DNA from: Anaerolineales bacterium
GTDB taxonomy: Bacteria; Chloroflexota; Anaerolineae; Anaerolineales; E44-bin32
Direction: 5' to 3'
NCBI GenBank assembly: GCA_037382465.1
Contig: JARRPX010000043.1
Coordinates: 1-39,369, forward strand
DNA length: 39,369 nucleotides
Part shown: positions 32,574-39,369 of the stretch, piece by piece
Position numbering within the stretch: the stretch's first letter is position 1
How the letters are laid out: each line of letters starts with the position of its first letter
The notes under the pieces: model-generated
What the model saw: the letters and a program-made list of their open reading frames with translations, nothing else
Database searches by the model: none
What the model was told of the DNA's origin: nothing
Position numbers and translations under genes: made by a program

Positions 32574-33536
32574 ATGGATGTGAACAAGAGACCCCTCGGC
32601 CGGACCGATCTGCGAGTTACACCAATCGGATTGGGGGTGATGCAGTTTTCGGGCAGCGGCGGTGTGTTCGGGATGGTGTTCCCCGATCTCTCCCAGGAAA
32701 CGATGAACGCCATCGTGCAGGCCGCGTTGGACGGCGGGATTAATTGGTTCGACACGGCGGAACTTTATGGCCGCGGGCATTCGGAACGCGCCTTAGCGAC
32801 TGCATTGAAAGCGGCTGGCAAGGCAGATGGGGATGTGATCGTAGGGACGAAGTGGATGCCGTTTTTACGCACGGCGAGGAACATGAAACGCACGATTCAC
32901 GATCGCATTCATTTCCTCGACGGCTACAGCATCGATCTCTACATGGTGCATCAACCCTGGAGTTTTTCTTCGCGGGAAGCCGAGATGGATGTCATGGCCG
33001 ATCTGGTGGAAGCCGGATTGATCCGCTCGGTGGGGGTAAGCAATTTCAACGAGAAGCAGATGCGCCGCGCCCACGCGGCTTTGGCCAAACGCGGCCTGCC
33101 GCTTGCGGTGAACCAGGTGCAGTACAGCCTGATGCATCGCAATATCGAAACCAACGGTGTGCTGCAAGCCGCCAAAGATCTGGGGGTCACGATCGTGGCG
33201 TACTCGCCGCTGGCGCGAGGATTGTTGAGCGGGAAATTCCACAAGGACGAGTCTCTGCTGGCGCAGCGCCCAAGAGGACGCAGGATGATGCTGCGGCGCG
33301 ATCTCGAACGCAGCCGCCCGTTGGTCGAGGCGCTGGAGACGATCGCAGCCTCCCACCAGGTCACTGCGGCGCAAGCGGCTTTGAACTGGCTGATCCATTT
33401 TCAAGGCGAAACGGTGGTCGCTATCCCCGGGGCAAGCAAGGTGAGCCAGGCGGCCGACAGCGCCGGGGCGATGCACTTTCGGCTCACGCAGGAGGAATTT
33501 TCGTTGCTCGACGAACAATCACGCATGTTCCGCTAG
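32574..33536 (+). CDS. Aldo/keto reductase
   Basis: A 320-residue NADPH-dependent oxidoreductase of the AKR superfamily. The ATG at 32574 follows AGGAGGCGAGC. The catalytic tetrad is visible: Asp60 and Tyr65 in 'FDTAELYGRGHSE', Lys93 in 'VGTKW', His126 in 'YMVHQPW'. The signature 'LIRSVGVSNFNEKQM' and the cofactor-binding segment 'VVAIPGASKVSQA' are present. The length is normal. It should reduce aldehydes, ketones or sugars in the cytosol; the substrate is unknown. The head-to-head position with the HAD phosphatase gene allows shared regulation. Confidence 0.95.
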   Translation: MDVNKRPLGRTDLRVTPIGLGVMQFSGSGGVFGMVFPDLSQETMNAIVQAALDGGINWFDTAELYGRGHSERALATALKAAGKADGDVIVGTKWMPFLRTARNMKRTIHDRIHFLDGYSIDLYMVHQPWSFSSREAEMDVMADLVEAGLIRSVGVSNFNEKQMRRAHAALAKRGLPLAVNQVQYSLMHRNIETNGVLQAAKDLGVTIVAYSPLARGLLSGKFHKDESLLAQRPRGRRMMLRRDLERSRPLVEALETIAASHQVTAAQAALNWLIHFQGETVVAIPGASKVSQAADSAGAMHFRLTQEEFSLLDEQSRMFR

Positions 33537-33571
33537 ATTAGGATTTTCGATTCAAGCCGATCGACGGACAG

Positions 33572-33612
33572 TTGTCAGACATATGGGCAGAACTTTAGAA
33601 TTGTGGTAAGAT
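33572..33612 (+). promoter_or_regulatory. Cold-shock gene promoter
   Basis: TTGTCA (33572-33577) and TAGAAT (33596-33601) are 18 bp apart. A second, extended -10 (TGGTAAGAT, 33604-33612) follows. Either would give a leader of about 145-155 nt, similar to the long leader of E. coli cspA. Confidence 0.5.
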
Positions 33613-33662
33613 TTATCGAGCAAGGTTGCATGCACGTTCTCTCTGGAAGTCGTAAGACGAAG

Positions 33663-33709
33663 ACCTGAGCAGACGTAGCTCAGGTCGGTTTGGTTCATTG
33701 AACCCGACC
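33663..33709 (+). promoter_or_regulatory. Alternative hairpins in the cold-shock leader
   Basis: Stem 1 is ACCTGAGC (33663-33670) with GCTCAGGT (33678-33685), 8 bp with a 7-nt loop. Stem 2 is GGTCGG (33683-33688) with CCGACC (33704-33709), enclosing a small GGTTC/GAACC hairpin. The two stems compete for bases 33683-33685, so they cannot both form fully, which is the layout of a structural switch. Confidence 0.5.
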
Positions 33710-33763
33710 ACCAGGAGCGGCAAACGCACCTTAGAAAACATGCCTAAGGAGGCAAAGAGTACG

Positions 33764-33973
33764 ATGTCGGAACGAGTAACTGGTACGGTCAAGTGGTTCA
33801 ATGGAAGCAAGGGCTACGGCTTCATCGAGCGTGAAGAAGGTGACGATGTATTCGTCCACTATTCCGCCATTCAGGCCGATGGCTTCCGCACCTTGGAAGA
33901 GGGCCAGCAGGTGGAATTCTCCATCGAGCAAGGCCCCAAAGGCCTGCAGGCTGCTGAAGTCACAACTTTGTGA
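33764..33973 (+). CDS. Cold-shock protein (CspA family)
   Basis: A 69-residue single-domain cold-shock protein with RNP1 'KGYGFIE' and RNP2 'VFVHYS', start '[14 protein letters not shown]'. The ATG at 33764 lies eleven bases after AAGGAGG; an in-frame ATG at 33740 has no ribosome site and would bury it. The protein binds single-stranded RNA/DNA and acts as an RNA chaperone. It is monocistronic: a promoter about 165 bp upstream, a leader with alternative hairpins and a terminator right after the stop are all visible. Confidence 0.97.
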   Translation: MSERVTGTVKWFNGSKGYGFIEREEGDDVFVHYSAIQADGFRTLEEGQQVEFSIEQGPKGLQAAEVTTL

Positions 33974-33989
33974 ACCGATTGAGCTCACG

Positions 33990-34020
33990 AAAAAGGCCTT
34001 CGCGACGGCGAGGGCTTTTT
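33990..34020 (+). terminator. Intrinsic terminator after the cold-shock gene
   Basis: AAAAAGGCCTTCGC pairs with GCGAGGGCTTTTT around a GACG loop, with one bulge and one mismatch, and ends in five T. It lies 17 bp after the stop codon. Confidence 0.85.
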
Positions 34021-34119
34021 GATTCCAGCACAGATGCGCTTCATTCCTTCCCGCAACCCCAATGAATTTTCTGCGTATACATCATTGAAGGTTGATAATT
34101 CATTGCGTGAGGGATTGCT

Positions 34120-34305
34120 ATGTGGTTGATTAACATAATCGTCGGCCTGATTCTGGGGGTGATCGGCTTGATCGTCAGCTTGATCGTCGCGGCGGTAGGA
34201 CTCGTTGTGAGCCTCGCGGGGGGTATCGTGGGGTTGATCGTAGTGGGGATCGTGGTGGGGATTGTCATCCTGCCGGCGGTTTTCGTGCTGGCGCTGATCT
34301 TCTAA
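34120..34305 (+). CDS. Small hydrophobic membrane protein
   Basis: A 61-residue protein composed almost only of Ile, Val, Leu, Gly, Ala and Ser ('MWLINIIVGLILGVIGLIVS'), with no charged residue. The start ATG is preceded by GAGGGATTGCT, a sound ribosome site. It should span the membrane one to three times. The glycine spacing resembles glycine-zipper peptides. It follows the cold-shock gene after a terminator, so it has its own transcript. Function unknown; a small membrane-stress or channel-like peptide is possible but not shown. Confidence 0.7.
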   Translation: MWLINIIVGLILGVIGLIVSLIVAAVGLVVSLAGGIVGLIVVGIVVGIVILPAVFVLALIF

Positions 34306-34803
34306 AGCAAAGCATCGTTCGATACGTAAACGAGAAAATCCAGATCCCAGCCTCCGGTGAGGGCTTTCCCCTCGTAGGCTGGCATCTGCGATTCTGTCCA
34401 TACCACATGCCTTTCGAGTTTACGGGCCAGACATCGGTCGTCGCTTCTGTGTGTCGAAAGGCGTTCAAAATCGATTCGCTTTGATCATTCGCTCGAGTTT
34501 GACCGCCTTATGGCATCGAATTCTCAACTTATGTTTGGTAGTCAACTGTAAGGTCGTTGAAGGGGGAAGGGTGTTAATCTCTAATCGCCATATTGTGGTG
34601 GCGTTCACGAAGCCTGGCCTCTACTGGGGAGTTGGGATACGGAGACCGGTTTCAGTTCGTCCTGTTGGCCGGATGATTTGAACTTCGCATCGGGTGCGAG
34701 TTCATCGATGTGACAGATTAGTGAGGATTGACCGTGTTCTTTCGCTTGAGAGGCATTCTCGAGGGAATTATTCATCCGCTTTGACGCGAAAGGCAGGTGC
34801 GTT
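34306..34803. other. Gene-free stretch before the signalling operon
   Basis: About 500 bp with no supported gene. A 76-codon open frame (34451-34681) starts with GTG, has no ribosome site and reads like non-coding sequence. No repeat or clear promoter was recognised. Confidence 0.6.
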
Positions 34804-35226
34804 ATGGACGGGATAGGAATCAACGGTAACGGAAAGAAAAACGGCAAGGCGAAACGGGTCCTTCTTGCCGAAGACGAAGAACACACCATCGATGTATTAC
34901 TCGATATCTTCGAAGCGTTTTTCGAACGATCTGACGTGCGCGTAGCCCGGGATGGTCACGAGGCGGTGAACATGGCTTTCGACCTCAAACCTGACGTGAT
35001 CCTCATGGATTTGGGTTTGCCAAAACTCGATGGCTGGAAAGCAACCCGCTCGATTAAAAGTCATGCGGATTTCTTGAACATTCCCATCTTGGCCATTACG
35101 GCGTACGCCATGGTGGGTGATCGCGAGCGGGCCATGGAGGCTGGGTGTGATGATTACTTTGCCAAACCAATTGAGGTTGACAAGTTCATTCAATTTATGC
35201 GACCATATCTTAATTCTGGGGGGTAG
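34804..35226 (+). CDS. Single-domain response regulator (receiver only)
   Basis: A 140-residue CheY-like protein with no output domain. The phosphorylation site is Asp69 in 'VILMDLGLP'; the acidic pocket is Glu23/Asp24 in 'LLAEDEEHT', the switch Thr is in 'AITAYA' and the conserved Lys121 in 'YFAKPIEV'. The first ~17 residues are a basic Gly/Asn/Lys tail. It is the first gene of a three-gene operon with a methyltransferase (23 bp later) and a histidine kinase, so it probably receives phosphate from that kinase and acts by protein contact. Confidence 0.93.
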   Translation: MDGIGINGNGKKNGKAKRVLLAEDEEHTIDVLLDIFEAFFERSDVRVARDGHEAVNMAFDLKPDVILMDLGLPKLDGWKATRSIKSHADFLNIPILAITAYAMVGDRERAMEAGCDDYFAKPIEVDKFIQFMRPYLNSGG

Positions 35227-35249
35227 GAGCCCACAATTAAGGTCGTTTC

Positions 35250-36338
35250 ATGCGGTTGATCCATGCCTTATGGTATATCGTCTCCGGCGCGGGACCCTTG
35301 CTGCGCGCCGGTCGTCAGGGCGATCAACTGTTCCGATATTCCGTCCTCAAAGTCCTTGCCGACGCGGGTCTCTTCGGATACCTGCAAGAACCCCGGACCT
35401 ATGGTCAGATTCTGGCCAAATTCGGCTTCATCGACATCGAGTACACGCGTTCGATGATCGAGATTCTCGTGGCGGATAAGGAAGACGTGTTGGTCAAAGA
35501 GGGAGAGTTTTACCGTGCTGTATCGGAAAATCCGGTTCCCGACCTCGAGCAGCTTGTGGGGAGTACGGATCGCCGACTGCATGGTTTCCTGCTCATGTCC
35601 GAAGGATTGACAAAATACATCCTGAGACGTATGCGTCAGGAGCCGATCAGCTTGGCGAAGACTTTCGAACAGGATGATTACAATTTCATGCTCAAGTTCG
35701 ACGAGGTCTTGTCCACACAACTGTATTCCGCCATGCGCAGGGCGTGTTTTGCCTATTTAAAACGGAAAGACATCGATTGGCTGCGCGGGAAAAGATTCCT
35801 CGAGATCGGTTGTGGAAGTGGTCTTGAAACGGCGGAGATTTGGGCCAGGTTCAACGGTGAGATCAAAATCACGGCGATCGATGTCGTACCGAGCCTGATC
35901 GAACTTGCTCGAGAATCGTTCGAGACCCATCTTCGAGAAATCGATCCCGACCATGCGCCGCTGACGGCGGAAAATCGGCCGATTTTCAAAGTTGCCAGCG
36001 CCACGCGCATGCCCTTCGAGGATAATTCGTTCGACGCTTCGTTCTGGATGCTCGTGCTGCATTGGACTCCGGATCCAAGAAAGGCCATCCACGAGACTGC
36101 CCGCGTTCTTTGTCCCGGCGGACTGCTGTTCGGGATGCAAGCCTGCAAGCCGGTTATGGATGCGTACATGGACATCGTCATTCGATCGAACGCGAACTGC
36201 TATGGATTTTTCTGGCAGGAGGAATACAAGCGCTGGATGACCGAATCGGGAATCGAAGTCGATCTCGTACCGGTTATGGGAGTTCTGCGGGCTTTGAATC
36301 GCAAGGATGGTCGAGCGCGAGAAACGCCGAGTGGGTGA
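35250..36338 (+). CDS. SAM-dependent methyltransferase with N-terminal winged-helix region
   Basis: A 362-residue protein; ATG at 35250 preceded by AAGGTCGTTTC. The class I SAM-binding fold begins with motif I 'FLEIGCGSG' (~183), continues with 'ITAIDVVPSLIELARE', the motif 'ASATRMPFEDNSFDASFWMLVLHW' in part, and 'LCPGGLLFGMQAC'. Residues ~25-90 resemble the winged-helix dimerisation domain of O-methyltransferases ('FRYSVLKVLADAGLFGYL', 'YTRSMIEILV'). The substrate is unknown. It sits between a receiver protein and a sensor kinase in a tight operon, which is uncommon for a metabolic methyltransferase and suggests a link to signalling. Confidence 0.9.
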   Translation: MRLIHALWYIVSGAGPLLRAGRQGDQLFRYSVLKVLADAGLFGYLQEPRTYGQILAKFGFIDIEYTRSMIEILVADKEDVLVKEGEFYRAVSENPVPDLEQLVGSTDRRLHGFLLMSEGLTKYILRRMRQEPISLAKTFEQDDYNFMLKFDEVLSTQLYSAMRRACFAYLKRKDIDWLRGKRFLEIGCGSGLETAEIWARFNGEIKITAIDVVPSLIELARESFETHLREIDPDHAPLTAENRPIFKVASATRMPFEDNSFDASFWMLVLHWTPDPRKAIHETARVLCPGGLLFGMQACKPVMDAYMDIVIRSNANCYGFFWQEEYKRWMTESGIEVDLVPVMGVLRALNRKDGRARETPSG

Positions 36339-36350
36339 AGGGATACGCCA

Positions 36351-37700
36351 ATGGACAGCGACAAACCTTTCAACGATCAATCCCCTTTCAAGAAAGCGGA
36401 ATTCGGACGCAGCAAGCGCCTGATGATTGGAATCTGTAACGCACTGTTGATCATCGTGCCGATCCTTTTGGCCGGTCTGACGATCATGCTGGTCAACAAT
36501 CTAACGAATCAGACGGTGCTGGTGTACAGTCTGGTTGCCTGCATGTTTCCAATCAGTTTATGCGCACGCTTCCTGGCAAAAAGGGGCCGTGTTATAGCTT
36601 CCGGGTACACGTTGATCCTGCCGATCTTGATCATCATCGCTATTAACGGCAGCATCATCGTCGGATTGTCCCCCATCATCGGCGTGAGCTATTCCCTGGC
36701 AATTATCGTCGCTGGCATGGTCATTGGACCTCGTCAGGGATACTTTATAGCCGGACTCTGCGTGCTGCTGTTCGTCCTCGCTCGATTGGTCGTCATCAGC
36801 GGTGTGATTCCCGTTTTGACCATCACGGATGTAATCGCTGAGGTTGTGGTTATCATCGTCTATGGATTGGCGCTTGCTTTCGTCGCCGTTTTGAGCAAAC
36901 TGACCACGCAGGATTTGCGCAAATCGCTCGACGAGGCCACTTACGACCTGCTGGAAGCAAACCACAAGCTGGCCCTGGCGAGCGAGATGAAATCGCAGTT
37001 CACTGCGCGCACCAGCCACGAACTGCGTACGCCGCTCAGCTCGATCATCGTTTTCACCGAATTGGCGATTCGCGGCACGTACGGTGAAATCACGCCGAAA
37101 CTGAAGGGCAAGCTGGGAAACGTGCTTGGCAGCGCCCGGCATTTGCACAACATCATCAATGACTTGTTGGATTTGGCAAAGATCGAAGCGGGTGAGCTGG
37201 AGATCGAAGAGGAGCCGTTTTCCATCTATGATCTGGGCATGTCCGTACAATCGACGATGGAGGAGACCGCCAACCAAAAGGATCTCGAATTCGACGTAGA
37301 GATGGATGAAAGCTTGCCGGCGCGGATTATCGGTGACGAAGGACGGGTGAAGCAGATCTTGTTGAATCTGATCGGCAACGCCATTAAATTCACCGATTGT
37401 GGCCGAGTCACTGTGCGTATCGACCCGCTCGATACGGATCGCTGGCGTATTGCCGTAAGTGACACCGGCCCTGGAATTCCCGAAGATCGCTTCGAAACCA
37501 TTTTCGAGGAGTATCGGCAGTTGGAGACGGCCAGTAAAGACGCCGATCGAAAAGGGACGGGGCTGGGTTTGGCGATCACGCGCAATTTGGTCGAGTTGAT
37601 GGGTGGAGAAATGAGTCTCGAGAGTGAATTGGGTGAAGGCACCACTTTCGAAATCATCCTGCCTTTGAAAACCCCGGAAGCAGTACCTGCCACTGGTTGA
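36351..37700 (+). CDS. Membrane sensor histidine kinase (HisKA/HATPase)
   Basis: A 449-residue kinase starting 12 bp after the methyltransferase, with AAGGGATACGCCA before the ATG. Residues ~22-185 contain about five to six membrane helices with no large extracellular loop, so it likely senses within the membrane. The dimerisation helix carries the H-box 'SHELRTPLSSI' (His223). The ATPase domain shows N-box 'NLIGNAIKFT' (~340), 'DTGPGIP' (~371) and 'GTGLGLAI' (~402). The likely partner is the receiver protein at the operon start. Confidence 0.95.
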   Translation: MDSDKPFNDQSPFKKAEFGRSKRLMIGICNALLIIVPILLAGLTIMLVNNLTNQTVLVYSLVACMFPISLCARFLAKRGRVIASGYTLILPILIIIAINGSIIVGLSPIIGVSYSLAIIVAGMVIGPRQGYFIAGLCVLLFVLARLVVISGVIPVLTITDVIAEVVVIIVYGLALAFVAVLSKLTTQDLRKSLDEATYDLLEANHKLALASEMKSQFTARTSHELRTPLSSIIVFTELAIRGTYGEITPKLKGKLGNVLGSARHLHNIINDLLDLAKIEAGELEIEEEPFSIYDLGMSVQSTMEETANQKDLEFDVEMDESLPARIIGDEGRVKQILLNLIGNAIKFTDCGRVTVRIDPLDTDRWRIAVSDTGPGIPEDRFETIFEEYRQLETASKDADRKGTGLGLAITRNLVELMGGEMSLESELGEGTTFEIILPLKTPEAVPATG

Positions 37701-37848
37701 TAACTCCAATCCTGAAAAGAGACCCTCAAGCAGGGGGGTGTAGTTTCGCGTTTTTTCAATGTGCTTTCCGTTCGAGATACAATCCGGTTTACAATAGAAG
37801 CGGTTATATCGTTGCTCGAGAATACATCCGGCTTGCGATGGTGGTGCC

Positions 37849-39048
37849 ATGAAGACTTTCAAATCTTCATCCTATTCTGAGGCTCTCCAACAAGGTCGTT
37901 TGTTGCACGGCGCCTTTGTATTTACGGTGTTGTTGGGGTATTTCGTTACTTTCGGCAGGATGGAAATTCCATTTTCCGATCCGGTAGCAATTGCGTTGGT
38001 CGTCACCGCGGTACTCTATTGTGTCATTGGCGTCATGGGTTTCGAGTGGATCGAGCGCCGTGAAGACCGCAGATGGTTTTTACTCTATTTTGCCGTTCAA
38101 ATTTCCTTGGCATCCGTGGCGATCTGGATCAGCCCTATTTTTTCGGCATTGTGGCTCATGGTGCTGCCATTGGTTTCGCATGCCGCTATGGTGTATTCCA
38201 CACGCTGGATACCCATGATCGTCGCTGTGGCGATAGGGGTTTTTGTCCTCCCAAGCGGCATTCTCGTGAATGATGAAGATGCCACAGGCACGTTGTTGGG
38301 GTTGGTGTCGGGTGTGTTATTCGTAATTGTATTCACACGTGTCCTGGTCCAAGCAGATACGTCGCGCCAGGAAGTGCAGCGCCTGGCGGATCGCCTGGAA
38401 GCGTTGAATCAGCAATTACGCGAATACGCAGTTCAAGCCGAGGAATTGGCTACTTCAAAGGAACGCAATCGCCTGGCACGCGAGATCCACGACAGCCTGG
38501 GCCATTACTTGACGGTGATCAACGTTCAACTCGAGGCGGCGCGTGCCGTACTCGATTCGGATCAGCAGTCAGCGTATCAAGCCCTGGAGAAAGCGCAAAC
38601 GCTGGCGAAGGATGGTTTGTCGGAAGTACGGCGTTCGGTCGCCGCGCTGCGCGCTTCCCCGATGGAGGGACAGCCACTCACGACGGCGATCGGGAGATTG
38701 GTCGAGGAATGCCAGGAATCCGGGGTTCGCTGTGAATGGAAGGTATCTGGCGTAGTGAGAGAACTGCCCGCACAAATCGAACATGCGCTATACCGGGCTG
38801 TCCAGGAAGGTCTGACCAATGTCCGCAAACATGCACGCGCCTCATTTGTGAAGGTATGTCTCGATTATACTGAAGAAGAACTCATCTTATCCGTCGAAGA
38901 TAATGGGGTGGGATTCGACCTCGATAAAATTGAAGATGGTTTCGGCCTCTTTGGGCTACGGGAGCGGGTTGCATTGCTCGACGGTCGCGTTTCTCTGCGT
39001 ACCACGAAGCCGGATGGTGCTCGTCTGGAGGTCGTAATTCCCGCATGA
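37849..39048 (+). CDS. NarL-type sensor histidine kinase (HisKA_3)
   Basis: A 399-residue kinase. Residues ~20-170 hold about five to six membrane helices; a short coiled segment (~170-205) leads to the H-box 'AREIHDSLGHYLTVINVQLE' in part, with His214, typical of HisKA_3 (DesK/NarX type). The ATPase domain shows 'EGLTNVRKHA' and 'VEDNGVGFD' plus 'GLFGLRERV'. Its stop overlaps the start of the response regulator (ATGA), so the two form a coupled pair. The signal sensed is unknown. Confidence 0.95.
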   Translation: MKTFKSSSYSEALQQGRLLHGAFVFTVLLGYFVTFGRMEIPFSDPVAIALVVTAVLYCVIGVMGFEWIERREDRRWFLLYFAVQISLASVAIWISPIFSALWLMVLPLVSHAAMVYSTRWIPMIVAVAIGVFVLPSGILVNDEDATGTLLGLVSGVLFVIVFTRVLVQADTSRQEVQRLADRLEALNQQLREYAVQAEELATSKERNRLAREIHDSLGHYLTVINVQLEAARAVLDSDQQSAYQALEKAQTLAKDGLSEVRRSVAALRASPMEGQPLTTAIGRLVEECQESGVRCEWKVSGVVRELPAQIEHALYRAVQEGLTNVRKHARASFVKVCLDYTEEELILSVEDNGVGFDLDKIEDGFGLFGLRERVALLDGRVSLRTTKPDGARLEVVIPA

Positions 39049-39369
39049 TGCCGAGCGTCCAGCCAGCGATCCGCGTCTTGCTCGTGGATGACCAGATTCT
39101 GTTTCGGGAAGGGCTGCGTACGCTGCTTTCCGTGCAGCGCGGCATCGAGGTCGTCGGCGAGGCGGGCGATGGGATCGAAGCGGTGCGTGAAGCCGTTCGT
39201 CTCAAGCCGGACGTAGTGCTCATGGATCTGCAGATGCCCCAGCTCGATGGCGTTGGTGCCACGCGTCAGCTGCAAAGCGAGTGCCCGCAAAGCAACGTCG
39301 TCATCCTGACCACGTTCGACGACGATGAGTACGTGTTCGAAGGCTTGCGTGCGGGCGCGCTGGGTTATC
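39045..39369 (+). CDS. NarL/FixJ-type response regulator, partial
   Basis: The first 108 residues of a receiver domain, cut by the window edge. The ATG at 39045 overlaps the kinase stop in an ATGA junction; a second ATG follows directly. 'VLLVDDQILFREGLRTLL' is the typical NarL-family start, with the phospho-acceptor Asp in 'VVLMDLQMPQLDG' and the Thr in 'VVILTTFDDDEYVFEGL'. A LuxR-type DNA-binding domain is expected beyond the edge but cannot be seen. Confidence 0.95.
   Translation, partial: MMPSVQPAIRVLLVDDQILFREGLRTLLSVQRGIEVVGEAGDGIEAVREAVRLKPDVVLMDLQMPQLDGVGATRQLQSECPQSNVVILTTFDDDEYVFEGLRAGALGY

Noticed and set aside
34451-34681. 76-codon plus-strand frame before the receiver gene
   Set aside because: GTG start without ribosome site, no recognisable pattern and mixed composition.

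Overview
The window looks like a chromosomal piece from an uncultured or poorly known member of the Chloroflexota (Anaerolineae-like). This is an inference from the mix of genes: a SARP/BTAD activator, lipoproteins with an S-layer homology domain, an RND pump of the kind found in single-membrane bacteria, many two-component genes, and moderately high G+C. No rRNA, tRNA, CRISPR array, insertion sequence or integrase was seen.

Region 1 (about 1,530-25,090, all minus strand) is the main content. It is a nearly gapless operon for an extracellular contractile injection system (eCIS, a phage-tail-like particle). In transcription order it encodes a short protein of unknown role, the AAA+ ATPase, a DUF4157 ('eCIS core') protein that is the best cargo/toxin candidate, the Pvc16-like cap, a very large sheath protein, the tube, a tail-assembly chaperone-like protein, two small accessory proteins, a LysM baseplate protein, a spike split into hub and OB/needle, a PAAR tip, a gp25-like protein, two baseplate-J proteins, a beta-propeller/tail-protein-I fusion and two paralogous cysteine-rich end proteins. 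A partial beta-propeller lipoprotein follows at the left edge. Most junctions overlap or are a few bases apart. No tape measure, no Afp13-like fibre and no membrane anchor could be recognised.

Upstream of the operon lies a SARP-type activator gene on the same strand. Between it and the operon, four copies of GTCACRRS are spaced exactly 11 bp apart, ending 10 bp before a -10-like hexamer on the minus strand. This is the arrangement SARP regulators are known to use, so the activator probably switches on the injection-system operon.

Region 2 (26,500-30,850, minus strand) is an RND-family exporter with an unusual repeat insertion, preceded by its probable winged-helix regulator, which has direct repeats over its own promoter.

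Region 3 (31,100-34,310) holds single genes: an SLH-domain lipoprotein, a HAD/beta-phosphoglucomutase-like phosphatase, an aldo/keto reductase, a cold-shock protein with a long structured leader and a terminator, and a 61-residue membrane peptide.

Region 4 (34,800-39,369, plus strand) is signalling: a lone receiver protein, a methyltransferase and a sensor histidine kinase in one tight operon, then a NarL-type kinase/response-regulator pair whose regulator runs off the right edge.
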